NCBI RefSeq assembly: GCF_032854445.1
Contig: NC_088302.1
Span: forward strand, 39,500,191-39,564,190
From: Liolophura sinensis
Taxonomy: Eukaryota > Mollusca > Polyplacophora > Chitonida > Chitonidae
Direction: 5' to 3'
DNA length: 64,000 bases
Within the stretch, counting starts at the first letter, position 1; each line of letters begins with the position of its first letter. Position numbers and translations under genes: made by a program. Shown one piece after another: positions 29,301 to 43,600 of the stretch. The notes under the pieces are model-generated. The model was given only the letters and a program-made list of their open reading frames with translations, did not search any database and had not been told where the DNA came from.

Positions 29301-32300
29301 GGCAAGCCTTTCTCAGTTTTAATGAATATGTTCTTGTGTTTCAGGTCCAGTCTTTCTCAGTATTTATAGATACATTCTTGTGTTTCAGGGCAAGCCTTTC
29401 TCAGTTTTAATGAATATGTTCTTGTGTTTCAGGACCGATCTTTCTCAGTATTAATGGATATGTTCTTGTGTTTTAGCGCAAGCCTTTCTTAGTTTTAATG
29501 AATATGTTCTTGTGTTTCAGGGCAAGCCTTTCTCAGTTTTAATGAATATGTTTTTGTGTTTTAGGATGAGCCTTTCTCAGTATTAATGGATATGTTCTTG
29601 TGCTTCAGGTCCAGTCTTTCTCAGTTATAATGGAGACACCAGCAGCCAGAGAGAGCTTTCTCAAGTACCTGAGGAAAGATGACAGTGAACCACTTTTAAG
29701 GTTTGGTTTAATATCAGTTGCAGTTGTTCACATAAATGTGAAACATAATTTTATCTTACAGCACACAATGTTCCCTTTATGAAACCAAAGGTCAAGCACT
29801 TGTCATATTATCTGTTTGATTGCTGTTTCATGATAAATTATCTGTAATTTTTGAATCGTCTTTCGATATCACATAAATTACATGTATTACGTTGTTATTT
29901 TAGATTTTGGATTGGAGTGGAGAACCTCAAGGCTGCAGATAAGGTAGGGATTTTTAGCAATACTATAATGTGTACAGACGTGGCTTATAAGGAATAGTTT
30001 CATAAATTTTTCGTCAATTTCTATATAATATAATATTATTTAACAGTGACAAGAGAACTTGTTTCTTATGTTGATTAGTGGAAAAATCTCAAATTTCTGG
30101 ATTACTCAAAAAGTACTTTTTGTATTTGTACAGAAAACTCAAATTTGTATATTACTTAAAATGAGCTTAGAGCCTGTACTTTATATAGAGGGTAATGTAG
30201 ATTCATATAACTGTAATTTCTGTATGATAGAGCAATGAGGTGTAAATCTATTCTTTATAAGGATGGTTTTGTATTTGTGTAGAAAACTCGCCACCAGCTT
30301 GCCAATGATCTTTACCAGAGGTTCATAGCTGGTCCGACCAGCACTGTGAAGAATGACATCAAAGCTAACCTGAAGGCCATGGAGGCTTTCCTGCTGGGCA
30401 ATGGGGTAACTATATGTCTTTTCTACAAAATGGGGGAGGCGTAACACAAAGCGTATGTAAATCTGCTCGGATACGCCTACGAGTAGCTTGTCAGTGATAC
30501 TTCACCAAGCCTTCCTCCTTCTCCGTGATATTTTTTTATGTCTGTGATTATTGAGTGAGAAAGAATGCAAAAATTAATGTTATTATATATTGCTTAAAGT
30601 GACATGGTCGCCCAAAGTTTGGATTTTTAAACAGATTCTGAGTGTGACGTCTTAACAAAGTTTTAAAGTTCATAATCTAAATCACTCATGTTGAAATAAA
30701 AAATATTCATAAAAAATATTCCTTGGGATATAGCTTGTACGAGCCCAGAGATGTCCTGCCATTGTTCGGCAGGCCATTTTGCCTCATTAATATTCAGTCG
30801 GAAGGCCCAAAGGATATGCGCAGCGTTCGGAAAGTTCCCTGGGATACCAACTTTCGATCAGTGGACGAACTCGCATAATTTCAAATATTGATATACATAG
30901 ATACATGCATAGATACAAGATATATCTTTCTTCAATGTACTCCACCGTTCAAACTGTCCACCAATTACAACTCTAGACTTGCTTGTCAACTTGTCAGCTC
31001 TTTTTTACGCTACTTTGTGGCTAATCCTCTCACAAGCGAGCCGTAAGTCCTTTTACACGTGTAATCAGCTATGTTTGTTTACATATGAAGTTTACCAAGC
31101 CCTCTGTGCACGCCCCATGTGCACTGAATTGACAGCGTCTCATTTAAATATTCTGGCACAATTTTCAGTTTATTGTTATTTTTAAACATTCACTTAACGT
31201 ACAATGCTGGGGGTGGGAACGAAACACCTGTGAAATTTTCTTCTTTAGAAAAATACCGATACTCCTGTCACTGTGTAATAACACAAAAATATCTAATATT
31301 TGGGCAGCCATGTCACTTTAAGAAAGTCCTTCAAATTCCCGTAACTTTGACATCTGTACTTTGTCATATAATATTTCCTTACTCTGGAAAACAGTGGGAA
31401 AAAAGTATTAATTTCTTAAACATTGCAGGCAGTGTATTGAAGTAGATTCATCTATTTCTTTGGACCGGCTTGGCTTTTCTCGTCCTCTTCCTAACAGTTA
31501 CTATTGAAGGGAAAAATTTCCACACATGACATCAGTCAGTGAAAATGTGGTTGTGTAGATATTGTCCTTGAAAGTGTGAGCAAATTACTGCTACTTTTTG
31601 CTGTCTTAGCTCATATTCCTGTTCCATTATTGTTTTTGTAGCTGATTATAAACTGTCAAAATCCTCTATATATTACACTTACTGTAAATGCCCTTTTAAT
31701 CACGTGGTACTAACATTCACGGATTTCGCACCAAACACATTTCCGCAAAAATAAGTGCCATCGAATATAAAACCCATGTAAGTAATTTATTAATGTAGCA
31801 TGCGTTACAGTTATAAATTCGTTAACAAGAACTACAGTTCTAATACTTTTCAAACACGTTAATTAGAAATACCTAATTAGAATGTACTCCGGCTTTCACA
31901 AATCCAGCTTAATTGAGCATCAGTTAATCTCGCTTTCTTTTAAGGCGGCTTAGCTCCCTCTAAGTATCGCCACATTGCAACGTTGCTGTTGTTGATTTAT
32001 TGCCAAGGTTAGAGACATACAAATCAATAATTTGTACTGGGCGTGTGTACGTGATACGATATACATACGATGAGAAAGGCTATTTTTTGATCAACTGTAC
32101 TTGCCTTCCAGTAAGCTCACCTTTCCGACGCGCCCGATACATTGCTCGGGGGTTTCCGCACTTCAAACTTCCTTTTCATAATGATGATTGTCCAAAAATT
32201 CTATTAAGATTCGCGAAAGTTGATTCCCACGAATATGTCTTCTTACCAAATATGTGAAAGTTTATGCCCACAAATAAAAAGGCATTTACAGTATTTCACA

Positions 32301-35300
32301 TCACTAAATTGTGTTTGTGTTATGTCAGGGTCCTGATGCGTTTTACCTGGCCCAAGCTCAGGTATACCATATTCTTGAGGAGAAGTTTTACGCATCATTT
32401 ATTGTGAGTGACATCTACCACCGTTACATCTCCACTGTGGAGGAGGACACCTGGGATTCTGACACCACCTCAAATAAAGGTAACTGGCCTGGGACAGAGA
32501 ATTATGGACATTTCTCAACCTTGGCTCTTCCTCTGTTCTCTTTGCTTTGCTGGTAACAAGCAGTCTACAAGGCTCTGTGACTACTTAAAGGTGGCCAAGT
32601 ATGTTGGAGATCACTAGGCTTTCATTAATATGGCATATCTAAGATTTATGTCAGTTATGGGCAAGTTTATTAGTTTCTTGCCAAAGACCAACAGTTTACT
32701 CTGTTTTCTCCACAGAGAAAACTACACTGCTCCCTCGAAATAACGCGCTCATCCGGACCCAAAACATTCATATCATGTTACAATGGAATCTGCGCAAAAT
32801 CTTGACAAGGGAGATAATTTGTAATGGCTGGAATAGCAGAATTATGAATGTGACTGATGACAGTTGTAGGGTATGATATAAAATGTACACAAGAATTTCA
32901 GGTAACTGCATTGATTGAGTTACCTGGTTTAATAAAAGGATTACAATTATAAAACTTCTTGCATGTCTCGCAATAAAGTCCTGAAATAATGGAACATTAT
33001 CATGTGTAAAGTGATTTACCATTTCTCTATCTGCGAATTGAGAATCTGTTATTTTCTAAAAATGTGAACTGTAGTCCTGCATGACAAGAGTATGTTAAGA
33101 ATTCTTTACTAAGAATAGTGTACTTTGAAGAGAACAAACCTTAATCCCTGCTGACAATGTGTAAGAAAACAAAGATGGCGGCGACATATTGTTTCATCGC
33201 TGAACTGGTGACAAAAAATCTGTCGCTCAAAATAAACACAAAGGAGGATTCTTGCCAAGTCATCATAGGTTGAGCAAAGCTCACTCCACAATACATATAT
33301 TTCCATGTTATTTACATAACAGCTGAAAAGATTGATAATGTTTGTCAACCAAATTCTCACTGCTCAGGGAGGCAATCATCATGGTGATTTGAAAGAAACG
33401 TAACCTGAGAGGAGATTCACAGTTTTTTTCTGCGCTGACGAACTCTCCACCTTTCACTGTTTTCATAAATGTACTGTCAACTAAATGCACCAAACTGTGC
33501 CACATACCAAGAGAATTCATATTTATGCGCAGAGTGTCACACCACCAATTTACCTAAACACATATGCAACTGTTGAATTTCAACATCGAGGCTTTACGTT
33601 TTAGAAAATAAAAGTAAAGAACTTGGAGTCAACTGCAGCATCATATAGCTTTAATAGCACCCATCAAGTGTGAAGGGAAGCAATTCAGCTGAAATAATGT
33701 TTTTCCTAGACTCCCACTCAAGGTACGGTAGGTTTGCGATTCTCAAAACAGTTTGTTTTTGTCATATTGGGAATTTACATTAATTAAAACTTGATATACA
33801 CTCAAATCTAGTCAAAATTGATGCCTAAAGACGTACTTGTGACAAGAGTTTTGCCCTTTTTCCGGTGAATATTTTGATACTGCTACAAAAAAAAAAAAAT
33901 TAGGGATACCACACCATTGCACTAATCCTGATTTCATGGTAAATCGATCCGCATAAATACCAGGGAGCAGTGTGATTACGAATGCTCGAGGGGAGATTTA
34001 GAGGAAATTTAAAAATTGCTTAATGAAAATTCATATACATTGGTGACAACAGATGAGCTGAGTGCTGACTTACACCAAGGAGAAGGAGAGCTGTCTGACG
34101 ATGCGACGGCCATTGTCTCTCAGTCGTTCCATGCCCAGCAGCTGTTAGAACAGCTCAGCGAGAAAATCTCTAACAAGATGCATGCTCTCCAGGCCCTCAA
34201 GTCCTCACAGAAGGCCGATGACAAGGTACGGGGAAAGTAGTTAGCAAAAAGATTTATATCCCGGAAATCAAGCTCACTGAAGAAGTTCTAAATACAGTTA
34301 ATTAGATATTCCTGAAGAAGTACTTAATATTCCTGGAGAAATTCTAGATCTGATGTTACTGAAGGAAGTTTACTTGTGTAGATAGAATTTCTTGAATAAA
34401 TACTAGATACGATATTTCTGAAGAAGTACTAGATAAGTGTTTCCCGAAGAAGAAGTAGATAAGAGATTCCTGAATAAATAGTGGATAAGATACTCCTGAA
34501 AAATGTTAGATAAGAGATTTCTTAAAAAATAGTAGGTAATTAAGAGATTCCTGAAGAAGTAGTAGATAAGATATTGCTGAAGATTCAAGAAATACTAGAT
34601 AATATATTCCTGAAGATGTAGTAGATAATTGAGAGATTCCAGAAGATGGTTTAGATAATTGAGAGATTCCTGAAGATGACGTAGATAATTGAGAGATTCC
34701 TGAAGATGTAGTAGATAATTGAGATATTCTTGAAGGAGCAGTAGATAATTGAGATATTCTTGAAGGAGCACTATATAATTGAGAGATTCCTGAAAAAGTA
34801 ATAGATAATTGAGAGATTCCTGAAGGATCACTATATAATTGAGAGATTCCCAAAGGAGCAGAAGATAATTAAGAGATCCCTGAAGAAGTAGTAGATAAGA
34901 TAGTCATTGAACAGGTGTCCGTTCATTTTGCTTTGTTGATTGCTTGGGAAGTGTATTCAGAAAAAAATGGACGAGTAGAAATGTTTTATAGAGCATTGAA
35001 GAAGTGCTGATGTGAAACAGATAATTATATGTAAATTATTCAGCACTCAGTCTTGTCATGTATGAGTATATATATATATATGTTTTGAGTTATCTCATTT
35101 GCATGTTCTTGTTTGCTGTAAACATAGATTTTGAAACTACGAGAAGACATGGAAAGAGAGTTGGAGAACTTGAAGCTGGAGAGACGTCAGTTAGAGTTTC
35201 ATATAGAGAGAACTGATGTGTGGTGTGAGAACGTGGGACAGTGGAGGGCTACTATACACACAGCAGAGGTGAGTTATAGCGAGATGTCAGGGTGTGATGT

Positions 35301-37546
35301 GGAGAGGACAGATATGTAGTGTGAGAATGTGGGACAGTGGAGGGCTACTATACACACAGCAGAGGTGAGTTATAGCGAGATGTCAGGGTGTGATGTGGAG
35401 AGGACAGATATGTAGTGTGAGAATGTGGGACTGTGGAGGGCTACTATACACACAGCAGAGGTGAGTTATAGCGAGATGTCAGGGTGTGATGTGGAGAGGA
35501 CAGATATGTAGTGTGAGAATGTGGGATTGTGGAGGGCTACTATACACACAGCAGAGGTGAGTTATAGAGAAATGTCAGGGTGTGATGTGGAGAGGACAGA
35601 TATGTAGTGTGAGAATGTGGGACTGTGGAGGGCTACTATACACACAGCAGAGGTGAGCTATAGAGAGATGGCAGGGTGTGATGTGGAGAGGACAGATGTG
35701 TAGTGTGAGAATGTGGGATTGTGGAGGGCTACTATACACACAGCAGAGGTAAGTTATAGAGAGATGTCAGGGTGTGATGTAGAGAGGACAGATGTGTAGT
35801 GTGAGAATGTGGGATTGTGGAGGGCTGCTATACACACAGCGGAGGTGAGTTAGAGAGATGTCAGGGTGTGCTGTAGAGAGGACAGATGTGTAGTGTGAGA
35901 ATGTGGGATTGTGGAGGGCTACTATACACACAGCCGAGGTAAGTTATAGAGAGATGTCAGGGTGTGATGTAGAGAGGACAGATGTGTAGTGTGAGAATGT
36001 GGGATTGTGGAGGGCTACTATACACACAGCGGAGGTGAGATATAGAGAGATGTCAGGGTGTGATGTAGAGAGGACAGGCGTGTAGTATGAGAATGTGGGA
36101 CTGTGGAGGGCTACTATACACACAGCAGAGGTGAGATATAGAGAGATGTCAGGGTGTGATGTAGAGAGGACAGGCGTGTAGTATGAGAATGTGGGACTGT
36201 GGAGGGCTACTATACACACAGCAGAGGTGAGATATAGAGAGATGTCAGGGTGTGATGTGGAGAGGAGAGATGTGTAGTATGAGAATGTGTGACTGGAGGG
36301 CTACTATACACACAGCAGAGGTGAGATATAGAGAGATGTCAGGGTGTGATGTGGAGAGGAGAGACGTGTAGTATGAGAATGTGTGACTGGAGGGCTACTA
36401 TACACACAGCAGAGGTGAGATATAGAGAGATGTCAGGGTGTGATGTAGAGAGGACAGACGTGTAGTATGAGAATGTGGGACTGTGGAGGGCTACTATACA
36501 CACAGCAGAGGTGAGATATAGAGAGATGTCAGGGTGTGATGTAGAGAGGACAGATGTGTAGCGTGAGAACGTGTGACTGTGGAGGGCTACTATACACACA
36601 GCAGAGGTGAGATATAGAGAGATGTCAGGGTGTGATGTAGAGAGGACAGACGTGTAGTATGAGAATGTGGGACTGTGGAGGGCTACTATACACACAGCAG
36701 AGGTGAGATATAGAGAGATGTCAGGGTGTGATGTAGAGAGGACAGATGTGTAGCGTGAGAACGTGTGACTGTGGAGGGCTACTATACAAACAGCAGAGGT
36801 GAGATATAGAGAGATGTCAGGGTGTGATGTAGACAGAACTGATGTGTAGTGTGAGAATGTGGGACTGTGGAGGGCTACTATACACACAGCAGAGGTGAGA
36901 TATAGAGAGATGTCAGGGTGTGATCTAGAGAGGACAGATGGGTGGTGTGGGAATGTGGGACTGAGGGTAAATCAGATTTCTCCATAACTATTTGCATGAA
37001 TGACGTGTGCTTTGTAGAACCATAAAGCAACATGTTTTCGAATAATTTCACCAGCAAAGCTATGTGAAAGTGTGGTCAAGCTTTGATATAGAAAGAACAG
37101 ACTTACGGTGTGAGAACTTGGGAAACTTCTGGATGTACTGTATAAACTGAAATAGAGCATACCAGGTCTTTCACAGAGAACACATCAGTGTTCATGCAGG
37201 TAACCAGCATGGAAATTCATTATATGCTGTTTATTTTTGTTTCATTGGTATCTAAGATGAGAAGCTACCCTGATTAAACATATAAATTATATATACAGGT
37301 TGGAGCAAAAGTCTGGACCCATAGGCAGTTTACTGTATAACAATTTACAGTTTACAATAAGTGTTTGAACTGACTTCCACCTTCTTCCAAACACTTTCTT
37401 ACTCTGGAGACACATGATCTTTGCATATTTGGATGAGGTATTCCCTTTTATGGTTTCTTGTGTGATGTTATCTTTTAGTGCTGGTAATGTTCTTGGTTTG
37501 TTAGCATAAACCACAATTGCCTATGGGTTCAGACTTTTGTTCCACC

Positions 37547-37611
<65 letters not shown>

Positions 37612-40600
37612 CATTTTTTTTTCTTCTTTTCACAGATTGTTCAGGAGGGTGATAAGGTGATCCCTTATTTCACTCTCCTGGTACACTTGCCAGGAGACGC
37701 TGTACCACCAACACAGAACACACGACCTGCCAGTCATGGATGGGTAGTCTCCCATAGCCTCAGCGACTTCCACAACTTACATGTCAAACTCATGCAGGTA
37801 ACAGCCTCAACATTCCAGCCATACTTTTACACCAGAGGGGTCACTTTTAGAAAATTTGTTGAAACTTTTCACAGAGAAATAATTTATTAGAAAATCTATG
37901 TGTGAAACTAATTTTGGTCTAATATAGGAATAGCTGTATATGAAATTTGTGGGCTAGACTGCCTTAGCTCAAACTGTTTAAAATGTAAGACTGCCACATA
38001 AGTTCACGTAATGTACTTTGTTAAAATCACAGTGCAAACACTAAACAAAGTCTGCAGACCTGAAACTACCCCAGCCCTTTCAATGAAAGGCAAGCGATCG
38101 CTCTCGCTCGCACCCACACATGTCAGAATAGTACTAGGCTGCCGATTAATTGTTCGCCCAAATCACAAATAGAACTATCTTTATTGCCATTCAAGATGTC
38201 TCCCGTGTGTCTTTGTCTTTCGTTCAGCGATTGTTTTCATTTTGAAAATGAAAGTGCTGTGGCTTAAGCTCAGTATATTCATGCGCTGTCAGCTGGAAAC
38301 AGTTTCCTAGCCAGACATGTTAAGCGTGCTTTGATTGGCCAGCGGAAATAAGAAACGTTTGCTTATTGGCCTGAGGTTGATTTGCAGTGGCATTCTCCAC
38401 ACTGATGTCAGTCATAATCTACCTAGTTGCAGCTAGTTGTCGGATCCATGTTTAGCAACACCTAATCGCCATTCATCGGTTTGGAATCACACGAACATCT
38501 CAATCTCTGCTACATGTATCAGCATTAGTTTTAACAATAAATAAATTTGATTGTGAAGTAGTGCCGGTAATATCACAGAAAGGTAAATTATATTGCTCAA
38601 AGCACAAAGCAAAGTGAATTTACTGGGTAGATTTAGAATGTTCAAACACTTTACGGGCCTTGGATGTAAACAACTCTTCACCTAAGATAAGCAATAGCTC
38701 TCCCAATTAGATGTTAGAGGAACAATTTGTAGGGGAGCTGTAGCTCGTCCAACTGACTCTAGGGGAACTTTTGGCCACTAGTTCAAATTCTGCCTGTTGA
38801 AAGGATTGTAAGCCTCTTTCCAGCTGTTACATATTTGTGTCAGTGACATCCCCAGCTGCAGACACAGTTTTGTATTTGTTATTTATATTTTAGTTTACAC
38901 AATCCACCGGCCCTTGAAGAATGAAGTCACTGGTTCAAATCCTGCTTCTTTGGCCTCATTCTCAAGCTTTTCAGGAACCTGACAATGTGCAGTGGTTTCC
39001 TTCATGTTATACCTGGATTAAATTTCCTTTATCCAGGGAAGGTTGGCATTAGTATGTTGCCTCAAATACATATATGGGTGGTCTAATCCGAAATGTCACT
39101 CATGGCCATTCTTTTGATATAGAAGGATAAAGGAATCAAATAGATATATAGTACAAGATATCAGTTTGCTTTCAGATTGGCAGTTGGTTAAGGAAGCGAG
39201 AACTGCCCACTGTGAACTGGTTCAGGTCTGTGGACTCGGCTTTCCTGGAGAAAGCTAAGGCAGCAATACAGGACTTCCTGGTGGTAAGTCTGCTTTAATT
39301 ATCCTGATGTAAGAGTGTGCCATTTATTGTAAGAACATGCTCTTGTAAGAGTACACTGCTGTAAAAATTTGCCAATGTAACATGTCCTTCATGTCCTTCT
39401 CATGATACCGTTTATTATATATATGTGTATTGTAGGCTGTACTGAAGGATGACAGAATGGTACAGAGTGAGGCATTGTATGCCTTCCTCACCCCTACCCC
39501 AGAGTACTTAAAACAAGCTCTACCTGAGAAAAAAAGCAAGTTCTTCCTGGCCAACCTCTTCAAAAGGTAAGGGCCAACTTATACATATAGACTTGTTAGA
39601 GCATATCAGTTAATAAAGGGTTTATTTGTGACAGAACAGATGAAAGATTAACAGATATCCCTCATAAAATTGGCATGTTGTTGGTAGATTAGAACAAGTG
39701 ATATTTGCAGGATTGCATACCTAAGTTTTGTATAAAAACAAGGGCAGATTTGCAATATCAGCCACATCCACTGTATAGCGAATGGCCCTTGTTAAAGGAC
39801 AGGATGTAAATAAAATTAACTGACTGTCCGACTTAAAGAGCTCCTTAGTCATAGCCAAAAATAAAGGGAAATGTCATTATTGTCGAATATGTATGTGAAA
39901 TATCTGAATTTGCTCAAGGTAAATTGACTGTGAGTGGATAAACTGTTATTCCAAGACCGGGATAGAAGCATATTCTTTGTTTTGTTTTGGTCTGTCAGCA
40001 ACCTGCAGATCGTTGTGGGTTTCCCCCAGGCTCTGCCCGGTTTCCTCCCACCATGATGCTTGAGTACGGCATAAAACACCAATGAAATAAATAAATAAAT
40101 TTTTTTTCCACATAAGAACGAAGGGAATCTTGATATATGGAACATATATAATATGATGTATTATTTGACATTTCAGCACATCTACGGCACGGGACACTGA
40201 AGGTGATGGTTATGGGGATTTAATGTTTGCTGGAGATGACAGGTATGTATGTATGTAATAGACAACAAGTGCTCTTAGGTCTATTCTGATAAACAATTAT
40301 TGCTGACAGCTCTGCAATGTTTATCTCAGATTGTCTGATACATTTATTACCAAAATATGTTTTTTTTTTAAATTGCTGTGTACTATGTGAGAAAGTAATG
40401 GACTGTTTGCCAACAATCAGTAGCTTTATTCCAGAACACACACACACACACCCAGTGTTCTGAGTAGATTAAAGACAGCAGAAGAGCACAGGGTTTTAAT
40501 CCCATGTTTGTTTAAATGGATGTTTTGGTGTATCGTAGCTTTCAGCATTATGTTATTTGGTGTTATTAGCGTGTACATATTAACAGTACTTTCACAAATG

Positions 40601-43600
40601 CCGTTGCTTATTTTAAATTTGAGATTTATACGGGACATACTTTATTTAAAATCGTTTGTATGAGAGTCTGATGTGTGGAAAGAATGGTGTAATCTTACAA
40701 GTGACCCTTAGATGGACCAGCAAAGAGCAAGGATGTGTGGGCCGGGAGCAAGTGCCTGCACCCCTGTTAACTGTCTTCAGTGGAGTTCTGAAATCAGTAT
40801 AGCTGCATGTACATGATTAATGCTGACATTTACTGTGTAATACAGTTCAAAAGAAGACCGCTCCAAGGATTCCATAGCAGAACCATTATACGGGCTGATC
40901 AGGGAGGTGTTTGAACTGAGCGGCATGTTCAAGTGGCTGAGGAAAAGCTTCATTGTCTTTGTGGAGGTAACATTTGGACGATCCATTAACAGGTAAACAG
41001 AATTTTACTTAGTCAGTTGATCTCTCGTTTTATCTGGGCAGTGTAATAACTTTGTTCAGTTTAGGTACAGATAATGGTTATGAGTCGTCTCAGCTGTACC
41101 TTTGGGTGAGACATATAAGATGACAACGGTCAGATTTCAGTTTGTATATTCTCCATTGCGTTGTATTAGTTATCAGGGTTGGTTAGGGGTGAATGCAAGG
41201 TATGTACATGGTGGGTGTGGAAATTGATAGCTGGTGTGGCCAGTATCAGTTTCCACACTCACTATGTAAATACTTTGTATACCCCCTCAACATACCATGA
41301 TAACAATTTTTTTTATCCCTTTAAGCTTTAAGGTTGTACAAGATTTATGAACAAACGAGGGGTTGTTGAAGTGCTCATAAACACCTCAAGGCAGACTCAT
41401 TTCTGATTACGTCTATTTACAGCTGTGAGGTGTGTGGAAACTAAATATTATTTAGATAAAGTGGGAGTGTAATCGGCCTATCAGATAGTAGAGAAACTAC
41501 TCTTGAGCATGTTATTATGACATAATTTGTTATGTCACTTACCAACAGTTAAACAGTTGAGTAAGAAAATGAGTGTAAAATCATTCAAATCAACAGTGTC
41601 CCTGTTATGGTGTTGGCTGAGTCCATGCAGTGAGGTGTCGTGTTCAGATTCGGCTCACTGGTTGGGCTGCAGTTTTAAGTCAGGAGATTTATCAGGTCTC
41701 TAGTGAAGGGCAGTGGTTCACTCTGGTTTGCTTCACACATAAACCTGACGGCGTCATAAAAGTGAAAAATTCTTGGGTATGGTGTTAAACAGTAGTGAAA
41801 TAAATAAATAAACAAAACACCAATCAAAGAAATTATGTAAAAAAAAAATTGAACATTTCTCTCTGCATTCCTTCAGACAGCTAAGGGAGACTGTGGACTG
41901 GATTCTGTCTGAGTCCATGCTCATCTATTACATGCGCTTGTTCCGGGAGTCTATGTGGCCAGAGGGAGAGTTAGTGGGCCCCTTACCTGCCCGGACTGAT
42001 GAGGAGAAGCTACAGACACGCCTACAGTCCAAACAGAAACTACTCAACAGTATTCCAGGTATGTCCATCAGAAATCACTACTCAAAAGTATACCAGGTAC
42101 ATGTATGTCCATCAGAAATCACTGCTCAAAAGTATACCAGGTATGTCTATCATACTACTCAGTCACTACTCAAAAGTATACCAGGTATGTCCATCATACT
42201 ACTCAGTCACTACTCAAAAGTATACCAGGTGTGTCTATCATACTACTCAGTCACTACTCAAAAGTATACCAGGTGTGTCCACCATACTACTCAGTCACTA
42301 CTCAAAAGTATACCAGGTGTGTCCACCATACTACTCAGTCACTACTCAAAAGTATACCAGGTGTGTCCATCATACTACTCAGTCACTACTCAAAAGTATA
42401 CCAGGTGTGTCCATCATACTACTCAGTCACTACTCAAAAGTATACCAGGTGTGTCTATCATACTACTCAGTCACTACTCAAAAGTATACCAGGTGTGTCC
42501 ATCATACTACTCAGTCACTACTCAAAAGTATACCAGGTATGTCTATCATACTACTCAGTCACTACTCAAAAGTATACCAGGTATGTCCATCATACTACTC
42601 AGTCACTACTCAAAAGTATGCCAGGTATGTCCATCATACTACTCAGTCACTACTCAAAAGTATGCCAGGTATGTCCATCATACTACTCAGTCACTACTCA
42701 AAAGTATACCAGGTATGTCCATCATACTACTCAGTCACTACTCAAAAGTACACCAGGTATGTCCATCATACTACTCAGTCACTACTCAAAAGTACACCAG
42801 GTATGTCCATCATACTACTCAGTCACTACTCAAAAGTGTACCAGGTATGTCCATCATACTACTCAGTCAGTACTCAAAAGTATGCCAGGTATGTCCATCA
42901 TACTACTCAGTCACTACTCAAAAGTATACCAGGTATGTCCATCATACTACTCAGTCACTACTCAAAAGTATACCAGGTATGTCTATCATACTACTCAGTC
43001 ACTACTCAAAAGTATACCAGGTATGTCCATCATACTACTCAGTCACTACTCAAAAGTATGCCAGGTATGTCCATCATACTACTCAGTCAGTGCTCAAAAG
43101 TATACAAGTTATGTCTACTATTGATCTCCTTCACTTTCATTTATCCAATCAAATTCACCTGAAGAGAGGCAAATAATTTTATATTTTCTCTGAAAGATGT
43201 CATCATACTTTCCAAATTACTCTGGGAACACCTTTATAATATCAATACAAGTCTCAGAATCTGGCAAAATGAGTAACTTAAGACATGAATGAAATTTTAG
43301 GTCAAACAGTACTTTGTTCATGTACATGAATGTTCCTACATATACATACATGTGTGAATGTTCCTACATGTACACATGAATGTTCCTACATGTACATACA
43401 TGTGTGAATGTTCCTACATGTACACATGAATGTTCCTACATGTAGATGCATGTGTTAATGTTCCAGCATATGCATAAATGTGTGAATGTTCCTACATGTA
43501 CATATGAATGTTCCTAGATGTACGTATGATTTATTTATTTATTTATTTGATTGGTGTTTTACGCCGTACTCAAGAATATTTCACTTATACGACGGCGGCC

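Noticed and set aside
34403-34853. Minus-strand repetitive frames rich in GISQLS or ESLNYL
   Set aside because: By-product of the 30-bp intronic minisatellite.
35944-36887. Long minus-strand frames with a repeating peptide (MCIVALHSPTFSYYTP...)
   Set aside because: They are a by-product of the 96-bp period, which is a multiple of three and lacks stops in that frame. No splice context or family match, and they lie antisense within an SNX25 intron array.
42105-43176. Plus-strand frames of 339-427 codons
   Set aside because: All three frames are open because the 44-bp unit has no stops and its period cycles the frame. Only the part up to 42058 is real SNX25 exon 20.
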